64,000 nucleotides of DNA from an uncultured Trichococcus sp. GTDB lineage: Bacteria > Bacillota > Bacilli > Lactobacillales > Aerococcaceae. This document shows, piece by piece, positions 42,654 through 51,802 of this stretch. The notes under the pieces were generated by a model, which was given only the letters and a program-made list of their open reading frames with translations, had not been told where the DNA came from and did no database searches. A program made the position numbers and the translations under genes. The stretch is taken from assembly GCF_963667775.1 (NCBI RefSeq), contig NZ_OY764015.1:3089001-3153000 (forward strand), given 5' to 3'. The stretch's first letter is position 1. The number at the start of each line of letters is the position of its first letter.

Positions 42654-42690
42654 AAAACCGCGAAATCCTTCAGGATGTTCGCGGTTTTTA
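42654..42690 (+). terminator. Terminator after ispE
   Basis: Perfect AAAACCGCGAA/TTCGCGGTTTT stem with a T-rich end. It isolates ispE from the zinc transporter operon. Confidence 0.88.
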
Positions 42691-42757
42691 CTTGTGAAAC
42701 GGAAGCGGAATGGTTGACGTGTTCCATCAAGTTATGATAAAGTGTCTAACGGGAAAC

Positions 42758-42777
42758 AAATAGTAATCATTACGTTT
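42758..42777 (+). promoter_or_regulatory. Zur box upstream of znuA
   Basis: AAATAGTAATCATTACGTTT closely matches the Firmicute Zur palindrome (core GTAAT-N-ATTAC). It lies 16 bases before the znuA start codon. The promoter itself is less clear: a TTGACG at 42716 is present but no good -10 at 17 bp. Confidence 0.8.
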
Positions 42778-42793
42778 TGGAGGAATAATAATT

Positions 42794-43756
42794 ATGATAA
42801 ATAGATTGAAATTGACAGGCGTTCTGTCTGCAGCGGCTCTCGTTCTGTTTGGCTGCGGATCGAGCGGTAACGATGAATCAGCGATTTCTGAGCAGGGGAT
42901 GAAGGTTGTTACAACTTTCTATCCGATGTATGACTTCGCAAAAAATGTGGTGGGGGAGAATGGCGAAGTATCCGTTTTGCTGGATGCCGGACAAGAATCG
43001 CACGGCTATGAGCCGACCCCGCAGGATATCGCGGCAATCGCTGATGCTGATGTTTTCATCTACAACAGCGGTGAAATGGAAACGTGGGTACCCAGCGTCT
43101 TGGAATCCATTGAATCGAGCGATGTGATTGTTGTGGAGGCTGCCGAGAAAATCGCGTTGTTTGAAATGGCAGAGAATGCGGCTGCCGAAGAAGAACATGA
43201 GGAAGAGGGTCACGAAGAAGGCGAAGATGTCCACAGCGTCGATCCGCATGTTTGGCTGGATCCTGTGTATGCGCAAGAGGAAATCGATGCTATTTTGACC
43301 GGAATGATTGAGGCGGATGAAGCGAACAAAGAGAGTTATGAAGCCAATGCAGCTGCCTTTAAGGAGAAATTGGCGGAATTGGACTTGGAGTATAAGACGG
43401 CTTTTGAGACTGCTGAAAACCGCACGTTCGTCGTGCAGCATGCAGCTTTTGGCTACATCGCCCGTCGCTACGATCTGACTGAAGTCGCTGTCTCGAATGT
43501 GTCATCCGATGCGGAACCGAATCCTGCCAAACTGGCTGAACTGCAGCAATTTATGATCGATAATCAGATCACTACCGTCTATTACTCGGATAGTGCCTCC
43601 TCAAAAACAGCGCAAACTTTGGCTGAAGCAACAGGAGCTTCTCTCGAAGTGCTTAGTCCGCTTGAAGGGATAACCACTGAAGACCAAGAAGCGGGTAAAG
43701 ACTACCTGAGTGTAATGGAAGAAAATTTGACAGCTTTGAAAAAAGTGATTCAGTAA
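42794..43756 (+). CDS. znuA: Zinc ABC transporter substrate-binding lipoprotein
   Basis: A 320-residue cluster A-I metal-binding protein (AdcA/ZnuA). A signal sequence ends in the lipobox LFGC, so Cys at about residue 21 is lipidated and the protein is anchored outside the membrane. An acidic, His-containing loop (HEEEGHEEGEDVHSVD, about 135-150) precedes the metal ligands in DPHVWLDP. QHAAFGYIA holds a later ligand. This type delivers Zn2+ to the ZnuBC permease. The Zur box upstream supports zinc rather than manganese. Confidence 0.93.
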   Translation: MINRLKLTGVLSAAALVLFGCGSSGNDESAISEQGMKVVTTFYPMYDFAKNVVGENGEVSVLLDAGQESHGYEPTPQDIAAIADADVFIYNSGEMETWVPSVLESIESSDVIVVEAAEKIALFEMAENAAAEEEHEEEGHEEGEDVHSVDPHVWLDPVYAQEEIDAILTGMIEADEANKESYEANAAAFKEKLAELDLEYKTAFETAENRTFVVQHAAFGYIARRYDLTEVAVSNVSSDAEPNPAKLAELQQFMIDNQITTVYYSDSASSKTAQTLAEATGASLEVLSPLEGITTEDQEAGKDYLSVMEENLTALKKVIQ

Positions 43757-43774
43757 CAGAAGAGAGGAATTCGA

Positions 43775-44481
43775 GTGGAATACATCGATGTACAACATCT
43801 ATCGTTCTATTACGATGATGAACCTGTCCTGCAGGATATAACATTCCAAGTACATGAGGGAGAATTCGTCATTCTTACAGGAGAGAATGGCGCAGCGAAA
43901 TCAACATTATTGAAAAGTATCCTGGGCTTGTTGAATCCCAGGGAGGGCAGCGCGACGATTTCGAAGGTGAACTATCGTGGGGAAAAGCTTACGATCGGTT
44001 ATGCACCGCAGCAAATTTCATCGTTCAATATCGGTTTTCCGAGCAGAGTCCTTGAGTTTGTGGAATCCGGCAGATACCAAAAAGGCAGATGGTTCAAGAA
44101 GTTGGATGAAGAAGATAACACCCATGTAAAAAAAGCTTTGGAATCAGTGGGCATGTGGGAGATGCGCAACAAGAAAATCGGAGAACTTTCCGGTGGCCAA
44201 AAGCAGCGCATCGCTTTGGCCCGCATCTTTGCGACCGATCCGGATTTGTTTGTGCTCGATGAGCCGACAACCGGAATGGATAAGGAATCGCGCGAGCGGT
44301 TTTATCGTTTGCTGAAACACAATTCAGAGGTTCACAATAAGCGATCATCATGGTTACGCATGAACACGAAGATATCAAGGAATTTATGGATACTCATATT
44401 CAGTTGGTCAGAAAGGAGGATTCGCCGTGGAGATGTTTCTCTATGGATTTATGCAAAGAGCCTTCCAAGCATCAACACTGA
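43775..44481 (+). pseudogene. znuC: Zinc ABC transporter ATPase, frameshifted
   Basis: The first 188 codons encode a ZnuC/AdcC-type ATPase: Q-loop GYAPQQ, signature LSGGQKQR and Walker B LFVLDEPT. At about 44339-44341 the frame slips. Continuing in the neighbouring frame gives AIIMVTHEHEDIKEF, with the H-loop histidine, to a stop at 44479-44481. One missing A in a short A-run explains it. Walker A also reads GENGAAKST, with alanine (codon at 43895-43897) where glycine is invariant. Unrepaired, the product runs on in the wrong frame to 44758 and lacks the H-loop. It is either a decayed gene or a sequencing error; znuA and znuB remain intact. Confidence 0.85.
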
Positions 44482-45236
44482 TTGCGATCATGGCACCCGT
44501 TTTGGGATTGCTGCTGATTTTGCGCCGGCAGTCCTTGATGGCGGACACATTATCGCATGTTTCCTTGGCCGGAGTTGCTTTAGGGATGCTTCTCAATATC
44601 AATCCTACGCTCACTACATTAGGCATCGTCATTTTTGCGGCGATCGGAATAGAATATTTGCGCGTCATCTTCAAAGGTTATTCGGAAATATCCATCGCAA
44701 TCCTGATGGCTACAGGAATGGCTGTAGCTTTGGTGTTGATGAGCTTCGTGTCCGGTAAGCAAAATGCCAGTGTCGAGCAATACCTCTTTGGGTCGATCAT
44801 CACTATAAACGATGAGCAGATTTTGATATTGTTGGCATTGACGGTCATTATCGTTCTATTGTATCTTGTTTTCCGTAAACCGTTGTACGTGTTGACATTT
44901 GACGAAGACACAGCCCATACGGCGGGCTTGCCGGTCCGGATGATGTCGCTGTTGGTTTCTGTGATCACAGGGGTCGCCATCAGTGTGGTGATGCCGATCA
45001 CGGGGTCCTTGCTGGTTTCTTCGATTATGATTCTTCCGGCCGCAATCTCGATGAGGTTGGTGCATACTTTCAACGGTGTTATCCTGCTTGGAATCGGAAT
45101 CGGCTTGACAGGGATGTATGGTGGTTTGTTCGCATCCTATCAATACGGAACGCCCCCAGGTGCCACCATCACTTTGGTTTTCGTGGCCATGTTCGTTTTG
45201 ACCAGTATCTACAAGGTCATCGTCGAAAAGAAGTAA
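44427..45236 (+). CDS. znuB: Zinc ABC transporter permease
   Basis: A 269-residue integral membrane protein of the ABC-3 family with about eight to nine segments, including LRRQSLMADTLSHVSLAGVALG (about 29-50) and the EAA-like region GITGVAISVVMPITGSLLVSS-type stretch near 180. It forms the Zn2+ pathway with ZnuC. GTG 44427 follows AAGGAGG and the gene overlaps the restored end of znuC by 55 bases, as is usual in this operon. A terminator follows. Confidence 0.92.
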   Translation: MEMFLYGFMQRAFQASTLIAIMAPVLGLLLILRRQSLMADTLSHVSLAGVALGMLLNINPTLTTLGIVIFAAIGIEYLRVIFKGYSEISIAILMATGMAVALVLMSFVSGKQNASVEQYLFGSIITINDEQILILLALTVIIVLLYLVFRKPLYVLTFDEDTAHTAGLPVRMMSLLVSVITGVAISVVMPITGSLLVSSIMILPAAISMRLVHTFNGVILLGIGIGLTGMYGGLFASYQYGTPPGATITLVFVAMFVLTSIYKVIVEKK

Positions 45237-45258
45237 AATCTTAACAATAAGATATATG

Positions 45259-45290
45259 AACAAGAGCAGAACATTGCTCTTGTTTTTTTT
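45259..45290 (+). terminator. Terminator of the znu operon
   Basis: Perfect AACAAGAGCA/TGCTCTTGTT stem with a six-base loop, followed by T. Confidence 0.92.
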
Positions 45291-45304
45291 GCTAAAATTC
45301 GATT

Positions 45305-45317
45305 AAAAACGAACAAT
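45305..45317 (+). promoter_or_regulatory. PurBox-like site upstream of purR
   Basis: AAAAACGAACAAT matches the PurR box AWWWCCGAACWWT at 12 of 13 positions. A -10 TATAAT is at 45355-45360. It suggests autoregulation. Confidence 0.6.
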
Positions 45318-45394
45318 AGACAATTAAAAGCTTCCATTTTTCAGGAATCAACTATATAATAGGGAAAAGAACGCAATATGAGGAGAGATTTGGA

Positions 45395-46222
45395 TTGAAA
45401 ATAAAGCGCAGTGAACGGTTAGTCGATATGACCCGTTACTTATTAGAAAGACCGCATCGGTTGATTTCATTGACCTATTTCGCTAAACGTTATGAATCAG
45501 CGAAATCATCCATCAGTGAGGACTTATCCATCATCAAAAAAACATTTGAAGATCGGGGGACAGGGATTGTCGAAACGCTTCCTGGTGCAGCCGGAGGCGT
45601 CAAATATATTCCGACAATCACCAAAGAAAATGCCCGTGAAATTATAGAAGAAATGTGCGAAATCATGAACAGCAAAGATCGTCTGCTGCCGGGAGGATAT
45701 GTTTATCTTTCCGACATGTTGGGCAATCCGGAACTGCTGCAAAAAATCGGGCGTGTGATCGCAGCCCAATACGTCGACAAAAAAGTGGATGCAGTAATGA
45801 CTGTCGCCACTAAAGGAGTTCCGATCGCGCAAGCAGTCGCGACCTATCTGAATGTGCCGTTTGTCATCGTGCGCCGTGATTCGAAAATTACCGAAGGCTC
45901 CACCGTAAGCATCAATTACGTTTCAGGTTCATCCGATCGGGTTGAAAAAATGGAACTATCGAAGCGCAGTTTGCCGCGCGGCTCCAAAGTTCTGATCGTC
46001 GATGACTTCCTGAAAGGCGGCGGTACCATCAACGGTATGCGCAGCATGATTTCCGAATTTGAATCGGAAACAGTCGGCGTAACCGTATTTGCGGAAGCTG
46101 GCTACAATTCCAAGCGTGAAGTGTTCGATTATACTTCACTTATCCGCGTAAACAATATTGATTTGAAAGATCATTCCATCAGTGTGGGCTTGGGCAATTA
46201 TTTCGATCCAAGCACCGATTGA
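45395..46222 (+). CDS. purR: Purine operon regulator
   Basis: A 275-residue Gram-positive PurR. The N-terminal winged helix (KRSERLVDMTRYLLERPHRLI, about 3-23, and SAKSSISEDLSIIK) is followed by a phosphoribosyltransferase-like domain with the PRPP motif KVLIVDDFLKGGGT (about 199-212). It controls purine genes in response to PRPP. It is at its expected place between ispE and glmU, though separated from ispE by the znu genes. In Bacillus ridA and spoVG follow; here a divergent cupin gene does. Confidence 0.95.
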   Translation: MKIKRSERLVDMTRYLLERPHRLISLTYFAKRYESAKSSISEDLSIIKKTFEDRGTGIVETLPGAAGGVKYIPTITKENAREIIEEMCEIMNSKDRLLPGGYVYLSDMLGNPELLQKIGRVIAAQYVDKKVDAVMTVATKGVPIAQAVATYLNVPFVIVRRDSKITEGSTVSINYVSGSSDRVEKMELSKRSLPRGSKVLIVDDFLKGGGTINGMRSMISEFESETVGVTVFAEAGYNSKREVFDYTSLIRVNNIDLKDHSISVGLGNYFDPSTD

Positions 46223-46326
46223 GAATAACCATGAAAAAAGAGCTGGCACCTTAAAATCACAGGGGCCGGCTCTTCTGTGTGGATTTGGGAAGCAGCGAAC
46301 TTCACCAGTTGGGATTTCTGAGGAAT

Positions 46327-46860
46327 TCACAGGTGGTCTTTCCTGAAAGAAGCCTCCGGGAGTTTTTTGTAGGCCAATTTTTCCAAAATGCTGCCGCAAT
46401 CAGGATAGACTTTGATCAATGCGTCATAAGGCAACAATTCAAAATCACGGTAATCGAATCCTGGGGAAACCATGCAGCTTACGAGCGCATACTCTCCCGG
46501 TAATCCTTCGATGCTGCTTCCGAATATGACCCCTTTCGGAACCGTAAACTGGAAAAGTTCTCCTTTTTCGGGATGTCTTCCCAGTTTGACGGTCTCATAA
46601 CGGCCATCGGGATGAAGCAGATGGAGCGTCAACGTATTGCCTTCATGGAAATACCAAGCCTCATCGGATTTTAAACGGTGAAAATGCGAAGGGTTATCTG
46701 CAGTCAACAAAAAAAGGATGTTGCTGTAGAGGTAGCGTTCTCTCCGGTCTTCGGTAACGATCAGTTCGGGAGAATGGGTGGTTTCGCGGAAAAAGCCGCC
46801 TTCCGCATGTGGCTGAAGCAACAGTTCGTGTATCCAAAATGATGCAGTCGTTTTTGTCAT
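46327..46860 (-). CDS. Cupin-domain protein of the DUF985 family
   Basis: A 177-residue single-domain cupin: LQPHAEGGFFRETTHS near the N-terminus, then FHRLKSDEAWYFHEGNTLTLHLLHP with the metal-binding-type histidines, and PKGVIFGSSIEG and CMVSPGFDYRDFELL. Function of this family is not established; some members have been linked to sugar nucleotide or small-molecule binding. The start is ATG 46860 after AAAGGA. A longer in-frame region upstream reaches 46995 but lacks a ribosome site. It lies convergent to purR and divergent from glmU. Confidence 0.83.
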   Translation of the reverse strand: MTKTTASFWIHELLLQPHAEGGFFRETTHSPELIVTEDRRERYLYSNILFLLTADNPSHFHRLKSDEAWYFHEGNTLTLHLLHPDGRYETVKLGRHPEKGELFQFTVPKGVIFGSSIEGLPGEYALVSCMVSPGFDYRDFELLPYDALIKVYPDCGSILEKLAYKKLPEASFRKDHL

Positions 46861-47066
46861 GGGGATCAATCCTTTCGATGTATCCTTCTGTATACAAGTA
46901 TAGTCAAAAAACCGGTCAATAAGAAATAATGTATCCGCATTCTTCGTATTTCCATTAGAAAATGAAAAGAAGTCTGTATTTATGTACGACATCATATTGA
47001 AAAAAGCAAGTTTTTAGGCTAAGATAATTTAGTTGAAGGAATAAAATGAAAAGATAGGAGTTGCTT

Positions 47067-48443
47067 ATGGCTAATCGTTTTGCAATCATACTTGCTGCTG
47101 GTCAAGGAACGCGCATGAAAAGTAAGCTTTATAAAGTACTGCATGCAGTTTGCGGAAAACCAATGGTAGAGCACGTCGTGGATCAAGTAGAGGCTGCTGG
47201 CATTGAGAAGGTAGTGACAATTGTAGGGCACGGTGCGGATACTGTTAAAGGGTGCCTGGGGGATCGTTCGGAATATGTATTGCAGGCGCAACAATTGGGA
47301 ACAGGGCACGCTGTCCTGCAAGCGCGAGCTGTCCTTGAGAACGAAGAGGGCACTACGTTGGTCATCTGTGGAGATACACCGCTCCTGACGGCTGAGACTT
47401 TGGAATCCTTGTTGCAGTACCATGAAGAGAAAAAAGCGAAAGCAACTATCCTGACTGCGCATGCTGATGAACCAACAGGCTATGGCCGCATCATCAGAAA
47501 TGCTTCAGATAACGTAGAAAAAATTGTGGAACAAAAAGACGCTTCTCCGGAAGAGGCGCGTGTGCAGGAAATCAATACCGGAACCTATGCTTTCGATAAT
47601 AAATTATTGTTTGCCGCGCTTCAATCAGTCGGCAACAATAATGCGCAAGGCGAGTACTACTTGCCGGATGTCATCGAAATCCTGAAGAATCAAGGCGAAA
47701 TCGTGACGGCTTACCAGATGAGCGATATGGGGGAAGCCTTGGGTGTGAACGATCGTGTGGCATTGGCGGAGGCTTCCGTCTACATGAAGAGACGCATCAA
47801 TGAAAAACATATGCGTAATGGCGTTACTTTGATCGATCCGAATAACACTTACATCGAAGCGGATGTGATCATCGGAAGCGACACAGTCATCGAGCCGAAC
47901 GTATTTCTGAAAGGGAAAACGATCATCGGGGAAGATTGCTTCATCGGATCGGGCTCAGAACTGAGCAACACAACGATCGGTGACCGCGTCCAGATCAGAA
48001 GTTCAAACTTGGAAGACTCCGTGATGGAATCGGACAGCAACATCGGTCCGTTCAGCCACTTGAGACCGAACAGTCACATCGGGAAACGCGTCCATATCGG
48101 AAATTTTGTGGAAGTGAAGAATGCTGTATTGAGCGAAGATACGAAAGTCGGACACTTGACTTATGTTGGAGACGCGGATCTCGGGAAAAACATCAACGTC
48201 GGTTGCGGCACGGTATTCGTGAACTACGACGGCAAACACAAACACCGTTCCAGCATCGGTGACAATGCGTTCATCGGCTGCAACGTGAACCTTGTGGCGC
48301 CTGTCACTGTTGAAGCCAATACATTTTTGGCTGCAGGTTCGACCATCACAAAAGATGTGCCTGAAGGCGCGATGGGCATCGCCCGCAGCCGCCAGGAGAA
48401 CAAGCCTGGCTACTGGGAGAAATTACCGCTGGCCAAAAAATAA
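47067..48443 (+). CDS. glmU: Bifunctional UDP-N-acetylglucosamine pyrophosphorylase / glucosamine-1-phosphate acetyltransferase
   Basis: A 458-residue two-domain enzyme making UDP-GlcNAc for peptidoglycan. The N-terminal nucleotidyltransferase has [13 protein letters not shown] (about 8-20), and the C-terminal left-handed beta-helix (about 250-458) is a run of hexapeptide repeats, with [13 protein letters not shown] and FVEVKNA containing the acetyltransferase residues. Start ATG 47067 after AGGAG; an upstream TTG at 47061 is closer to the ribosome site than usual. Next is prs, as in Bacillus. Confidence 0.96.
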   Translation: MANRFAIILAAGQGTRMKSKLYKVLHAVCGKPMVEHVVDQVEAAGIEKVVTIVGHGADTVKGCLGDRSEYVLQAQQLGTGHAVLQARAVLENEEGTTLVICGDTPLLTAETLESLLQYHEEKKAKATILTAHADEPTGYGRIIRNASDNVEKIVEQKDASPEEARVQEINTGTYAFDNKLLFAALQSVGNNNAQGEYYLPDVIEILKNQGEIVTAYQMSDMGEALGVNDRVALAEASVYMKRRINEKHMRNGVTLIDPNNTYIEADVIIGSDTVIEPNVFLKGKTIIGEDCFIGSGSELSNTTIGDRVQIRSSNLEDSVMESDSNIGPFSHLRPNSHIGKRVHIGNFVEVKNAVLSEDTKVGHLTYVGDADLGKNINVGCGTVFVNYDGKHKHRSSIGDNAFIGCNVNLVAPVTVEANTFLAAGSTITKDVPEGAMGIARSRQENKPGYWEKLPLAKK

Positions 48444-48539
48444 AGCAAAACCTTATACATGTATGGTAGAATGATTTTGAAATTACAATATCAGCATGTG
48501 TTAAATTTGGTAAAAACAAAAGATTAACGGAGGATTATC

Positions 48540-49520
48540 ATGACAGAACATTACAAAGATCCAAAACTTAAGATTTTTTCCTTAAGTTCAAATCGCCCTT
48601 TGGCTGAGAAAATTGCGGCTGACGTTGGTGTCGAGTTAGGGACCCTATCTTCATCGCAATTCAGCGACGGTGAAATCAAAATCAACATCGACGAAAGTAT
48701 CCGCGGTTGTCACGTTTACGTCATCCAATCGACAAGTTCTCCGGTAAATGACCACTTGATGGAACTTTTGATCATGATTGATGCTTTGAAACGCGCGAGT
48801 GCCAAAACAATCAACATTGTAATGCCATATTATGGCTATGCACGCCAAGACCGCAAAGCACAATCACGCGAGCCAATCACAGCGAAATTAGTGGCGAACA
48901 TGATCACACAAGCCGGTGCGGATAGATTGTTGACACTTGATATGCATGCTCCTCAAATCCAAGGTTTCTTCGATATCCCGGTCGATCATTTGTTGGGAGC
49001 TCCACTATTGGCAAGCTACTTCTTGGATCATGAAGTTTTGCATGATGATGTAGTCGTTGTTTCGCCTGATCATGGTGGTGTTACGAGAGCCCGCAAATTG
49101 GCTGAATTCATCAAAGCTCCGATTGCCATCATCGACAAGAGAAGGCCGAAAGCCAACGTTGCTGAAGTCATGAACATCATCGGCAATGTCGAAGGCAAAA
49201 AATGTATCCTGATTGATGACATGATCGATACTGCAGGCACAATCACGTTGGCTGCCCAAGCGCTGCAAGATGCAGGTGCGTTGGATGTCTATGCTTGCTG
49301 CACGCATGCGGTATTGTCAGGTCCAGCAATGGACCGCATCAACAACTCCGTAATCAAAGAATTGATCGTCACTGATTCGATCGACATCCCAGCAGAAAAA
49401 GTCAGCGAAAAAATCGTGCAGGTATCCGTATCACAATTGATCGCCGAAGCAATCAAGCGTATCCACGAAAACCGCTCAGTAAGCCCGCTGTTTCAAGAAA
49501 AGTTCGTAATCATCGATTAA
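48540..49520 (+). CDS. prs: Ribose-phosphate pyrophosphokinase
   Basis: A 326-residue class I PRPP synthetase. It has [21 protein letters not shown] (about 98-118), the PRPP/ribose-phosphate loop [13 protein letters not shown] (about 222-234), and [19 protein letters not shown]. It makes PRPP from ribose-5-phosphate and ATP for nucleotide, His and Trp synthesis. It follows glmU by 96 bases, with its own GGAGG. The downstream ctc gene found in Bacillus is absent; instead ldh lies in the opposite direction. Confidence 0.96.
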   Translation: MTEHYKDPKLKIFSLSSNRPLAEKIAADVGVELGTLSSSQFSDGEIKINIDESIRGCHVYVIQSTSSPVNDHLMELLIMIDALKRASAKTINIVMPYYGYARQDRKAQSREPITAKLVANMITQAGADRLLTLDMHAPQIQGFFDIPVDHLLGAPLLASYFLDHEVLHDDVVVVSPDHGGVTRARKLAEFIKAPIAIIDKRRPKANVAEVMNIIGNVEGKKCILIDDMIDTAGTITLAAQALQDAGALDVYACCTHAVLSGPAMDRINNSVIKELIVTDSIDIPAEKVSEKIVQVSVSQLIAEAIKRIHENRSVSPLFQEKFVIID

Positions 49521-49535
49521 GAAACCGTTAATTGG

Positions 49536-49563
49536 AAAAAGCTCTCCATTGGAGGGCTTTTTT
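49536..49563 (+). terminator. prs terminator
   Basis: Stem AAAAGCTCTCCA/TGGAGGGCTTTT ending in a T-run. Confidence 0.82.
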
Positions 49564-49620
49564 GTTTTGGAGTGGGTTAGTGTAGCTGGCGTGGCATGGT
49601 GTAGCCTGATATGTTCTATT

Positions 49621-49652
49621 GGGGCTCGAAAAGATGAATTCTTTCGAGCCCC
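49621..49652. other. Strong hairpin of unknown role
   Basis: Perfect GGGGCTCGAAA/TTTCGAGCCCC arms with a short loop but no T-tract on either side. It lies between prs and ldh. Confidence 0.6.
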
Positions 49653-49699
49653 CAAACATAAACCCAAAGCCTTCAAACCCCACATCACCGAAAACGACA

Positions 49700-49743
49700 A
49701 CAAAACAAAAAACACCCGTCCCCCTAAAAGGGATCAGGTGTTT
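49700..49743 (-). terminator. ldh terminator
   Basis: On the minus strand AACACCTGATCCC pairs with GGGGGACGGGTGTT around a TTTT loop and is followed by T-rich sequence. Confidence 0.8.
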
Positions 49744-49757
49744 GAAATCGGATAAGG

Positions 49758-50735
49758 TTATTTTGCGTCTGCTTCCAGGCTGGCGAATCCTTCTTCCAAC
49801 ACTTTTTTCAGTGTTGTAGCGGATAGGTCCATTTTTTCCTGTTCTGCATCAGATAAAGGAATTTCGATGATGTTGCGGATACCGGAACGGTTGATGACTG
49901 CCGGCACGCCGATGAAGATGTCTTTGTGGTTGTATTCTCCATCCAAGTAGACGGATAAAGGCATGATCGCATTTTCGTCGTTCAGAATCGCTTTTGTGAT
50001 ACGGGCTAAGGCTACGGCGATGCCATAGAAAGTCGCTCCTTTTTTCTCGATGATTTCATAGGCAGCGTCGCGTACTTTGAAAAATACATCGACTAATGCT
50101 TTCTCATCGACAGCAGAGGTTTGTTTCACCCATTCATAAATCTGGAGACCACCGACATTCGCGTGGGACCAAACTGGGAACTCAGTGTCGCCATGTTCCC
50201 CGAGAATATAGGCGTGGACGTTACGTGTATCTACACCTACCAACGCAGCGATGCTTTGGCGGAAGCGAGCGCTGTCCAGAGAAGTGCCAGAACCGATGAC
50301 ACGGTTAGCGGGAAGCCCAGAAAATTTCCAAGTCGCATAAGTGAGGATATCGACTGGGTTGGATGCGACCAAGAAAATGCCGTCGAATCCGCTTGCCATG
50401 ATTTCTCCGATGATTGACTTAAAGATGCGCAAGTTTTTGCTGACCAGGTCGAGACGTGTTTCACCAGGTTTTTGAGCAGCCCCTGCAGTCAATACAACGA
50501 CATCAGCGTCGTGGCAATCTGCGTATGATGCTGCATAAATTTTCTTGGGTGAAGTATAAGCTAATGCGTGGGAAAGGTCGATCGCATCTCCCTCGGTTTT
50601 TGCTCTGTTGATATCGATGATACCCAACTCATGACCAATATTTTGTGTAACCAATGCGAACGCATAGCTTGATCCTACAGCGCCGTCACCGACTAAAATG
50701 ATTTTTTGTCCTGTGCTTCCACTCAATTCTGCCAT
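49758..50735 (-). CDS. ldh: L-lactate dehydrogenase
   Basis: A 325-residue NAD-dependent LDH that converts pyruvate to L-lactate, the main fermentative reaction of lactic acid bacteria. NAD motif [14 protein letters not shown] (about 15-28), the arginine loop [14 protein letters not shown], and the active-site histidine in [12 protein letters not shown] are present. An open frame continues to 50783, but ATG 50735 has GAGAGGAG eight bases upstream, so it is the start. On the minus strand TATAAT at 50767-50772 is the probable -10. It is convergent with prs. Confidence 0.95.
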   Translation of the reverse strand: MAELSGSTGQKIILVGDGAVGSSYAFALVTQNIGHELGIIDINRAKTEGDAIDLSHALAYTSPKKIYAASYADCHDADVVVLTAGAAQKPGETRLDLVSKNLRIFKSIIGEIMASGFDGIFLVASNPVDILTYATWKFSGLPANRVIGSGTSLDSARFRQSIAALVGVDTRNVHAYILGEHGDTEFPVWSHANVGGLQIYEWVKQTSAVDEKALVDVFFKVRDAAYEIIEKKGATFYGIAVALARITKAILNDENAIMPLSVYLDGEYNHKDIFIGVPAVINRSGIRNIIEIPLSDAEQEKMDLSATTLKKVLEEGFASLEADAK

Positions 50736-50980
50736 TATAATGCTCCTCTCACTATTTGCTGGTTCTATTATAACACTAAACAAAGGTCATTACTCTTTGG
50801 GCCTATCCCGCTCGGCAAAGATTTTCAGAACCAGCGATTATTGCACGAAGGAATAGACAGTGAACAACCTGTGAAATATTATATAAAAATATTATAAAAT
50901 AAAACGCTGTTATTTTCAATGGAGAGTTGCGGTTTTGTTCACAATATTTTTTGTTGGTTCGAATCCGATTTGTTACGATT

Positions 50981-51003
50981 ATTCGAGGAATGTGGTATAC
51001 TGT
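50981..51003 (+). promoter_or_regulatory. Possible pth promoter
   Basis: TATACT at about 50998 is preceded at 17 bp by a partial -35 (TTACGA). The 385-bp ldh-pth gap otherwise only shows A/T-rich sequence, including one stretch at 50906-50916 resembling the AraC-promoter cre but with more mismatches. Confidence 0.45.
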
Positions 51004-51120
51004 TCGAAAGCAAACTGTGCGGATGGAATCCGTGCGGCCTTTTTTGGCGTAAAGGGAAGAAAAGCGAACGCGTGCTCTTTTACGGACATAACTACGACTG
51101 GAAATATAGGGGAAATAAAA

Positions 51121-51690
51121 ATGAAAATGATTGTTGGATTGGGGAACCCAGGTCCTAAGTACGCCGATACGAAGCACAATGTCGGTTTTATAACTTTAGA
51201 CGAGTGGGCTTTTCAGAAAAAGGAAAAATACAATAAAAATAAATTTGAAGCGTTATACATAGAGACCACCATCAACGGAGAAAAAGTTTTGTTCGTCAAA
51301 CCGCTGACCTTCATGAATGATTCGGGAAGAGCAGTAAGGCCGCTGATGGACTATTACAACATCGCAATCGAAGATCTGGTTGTCGTATATGATGATATGG
51401 ATATGCCGGTAGGGAAAATAAGGCTTCGCCAAAAAGGTGGAGCTGGCGGGCATAATGGCATCAAAAGTTTGATTCAGCACTTAGGCACGCAGGATTTTAA
51501 CCGGATCCGCATCGGGGTCGGAAGGCCCCAACACAACATGACGGTCGTTCAGCACGTGTTGAGCCCTTTTCCGAAAGACGAACACGCCGAAATGTTGCAC
51601 TCCGTAAAAGAAAGTGTCGAGGCGATCGACCATTTCATCAAAGGGAACAATTTTTTGGAGACAATGAATCAATTCAATAAAAAAGGCTAG
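51121..51690 (+). CDS. pth: Peptidyl-tRNA hydrolase
   Basis: A 189-residue Pth with the catalytic His19 in TKHNVGFITLD, Asn10 in GLGNPGPKY, and YDDMDMPVGKIRLRQKGGAGGHNG. It frees tRNA from peptidyl-tRNA that drops off the ribosome. The frame is open upstream to 50935, but ATG 51121 after GGGGAAATAAAA matches the conserved N-terminus. It is followed by mfd with a 112-bp gap. Confidence 0.95.
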   Translation: MKMIVGLGNPGPKYADTKHNVGFITLDEWAFQKKEKYNKNKFEALYIETTINGEKVLFVKPLTFMNDSGRAVRPLMDYYNIAIEDLVVVYDDMDMPVGKIRLRQKGGAGGHNGIKSLIQHLGTQDFNRIRIGVGRPQHNMTVVQHVLSPFPKDEHAEMLHSVKESVEAIDHFIKGNNFLETMNQFNKKG

Positions 51691-51802
51691 GTTCAGCTTC
51701 AGCTGGACCTCTTTTGTGTCTGCCGCACAATCTGCATAGGCGAATCAAGATGAAAGCGATAACCTTTTTCTGCAGAACATACCATGAACGAGGAGAATAT
51801 TC

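Noticed and set aside
49621-49652. Terminator for prs or ldh
   Set aside because: The stem is perfect, but neither side has a T-tract, and both genes already have better terminators.
51751-51764. cre-like TGAAAGCGATAACC before mfd
   Set aside because: One mismatch from consensus, but mfd has no reason to be carbon regulated and no promoter overlaps it; it looks like chance.
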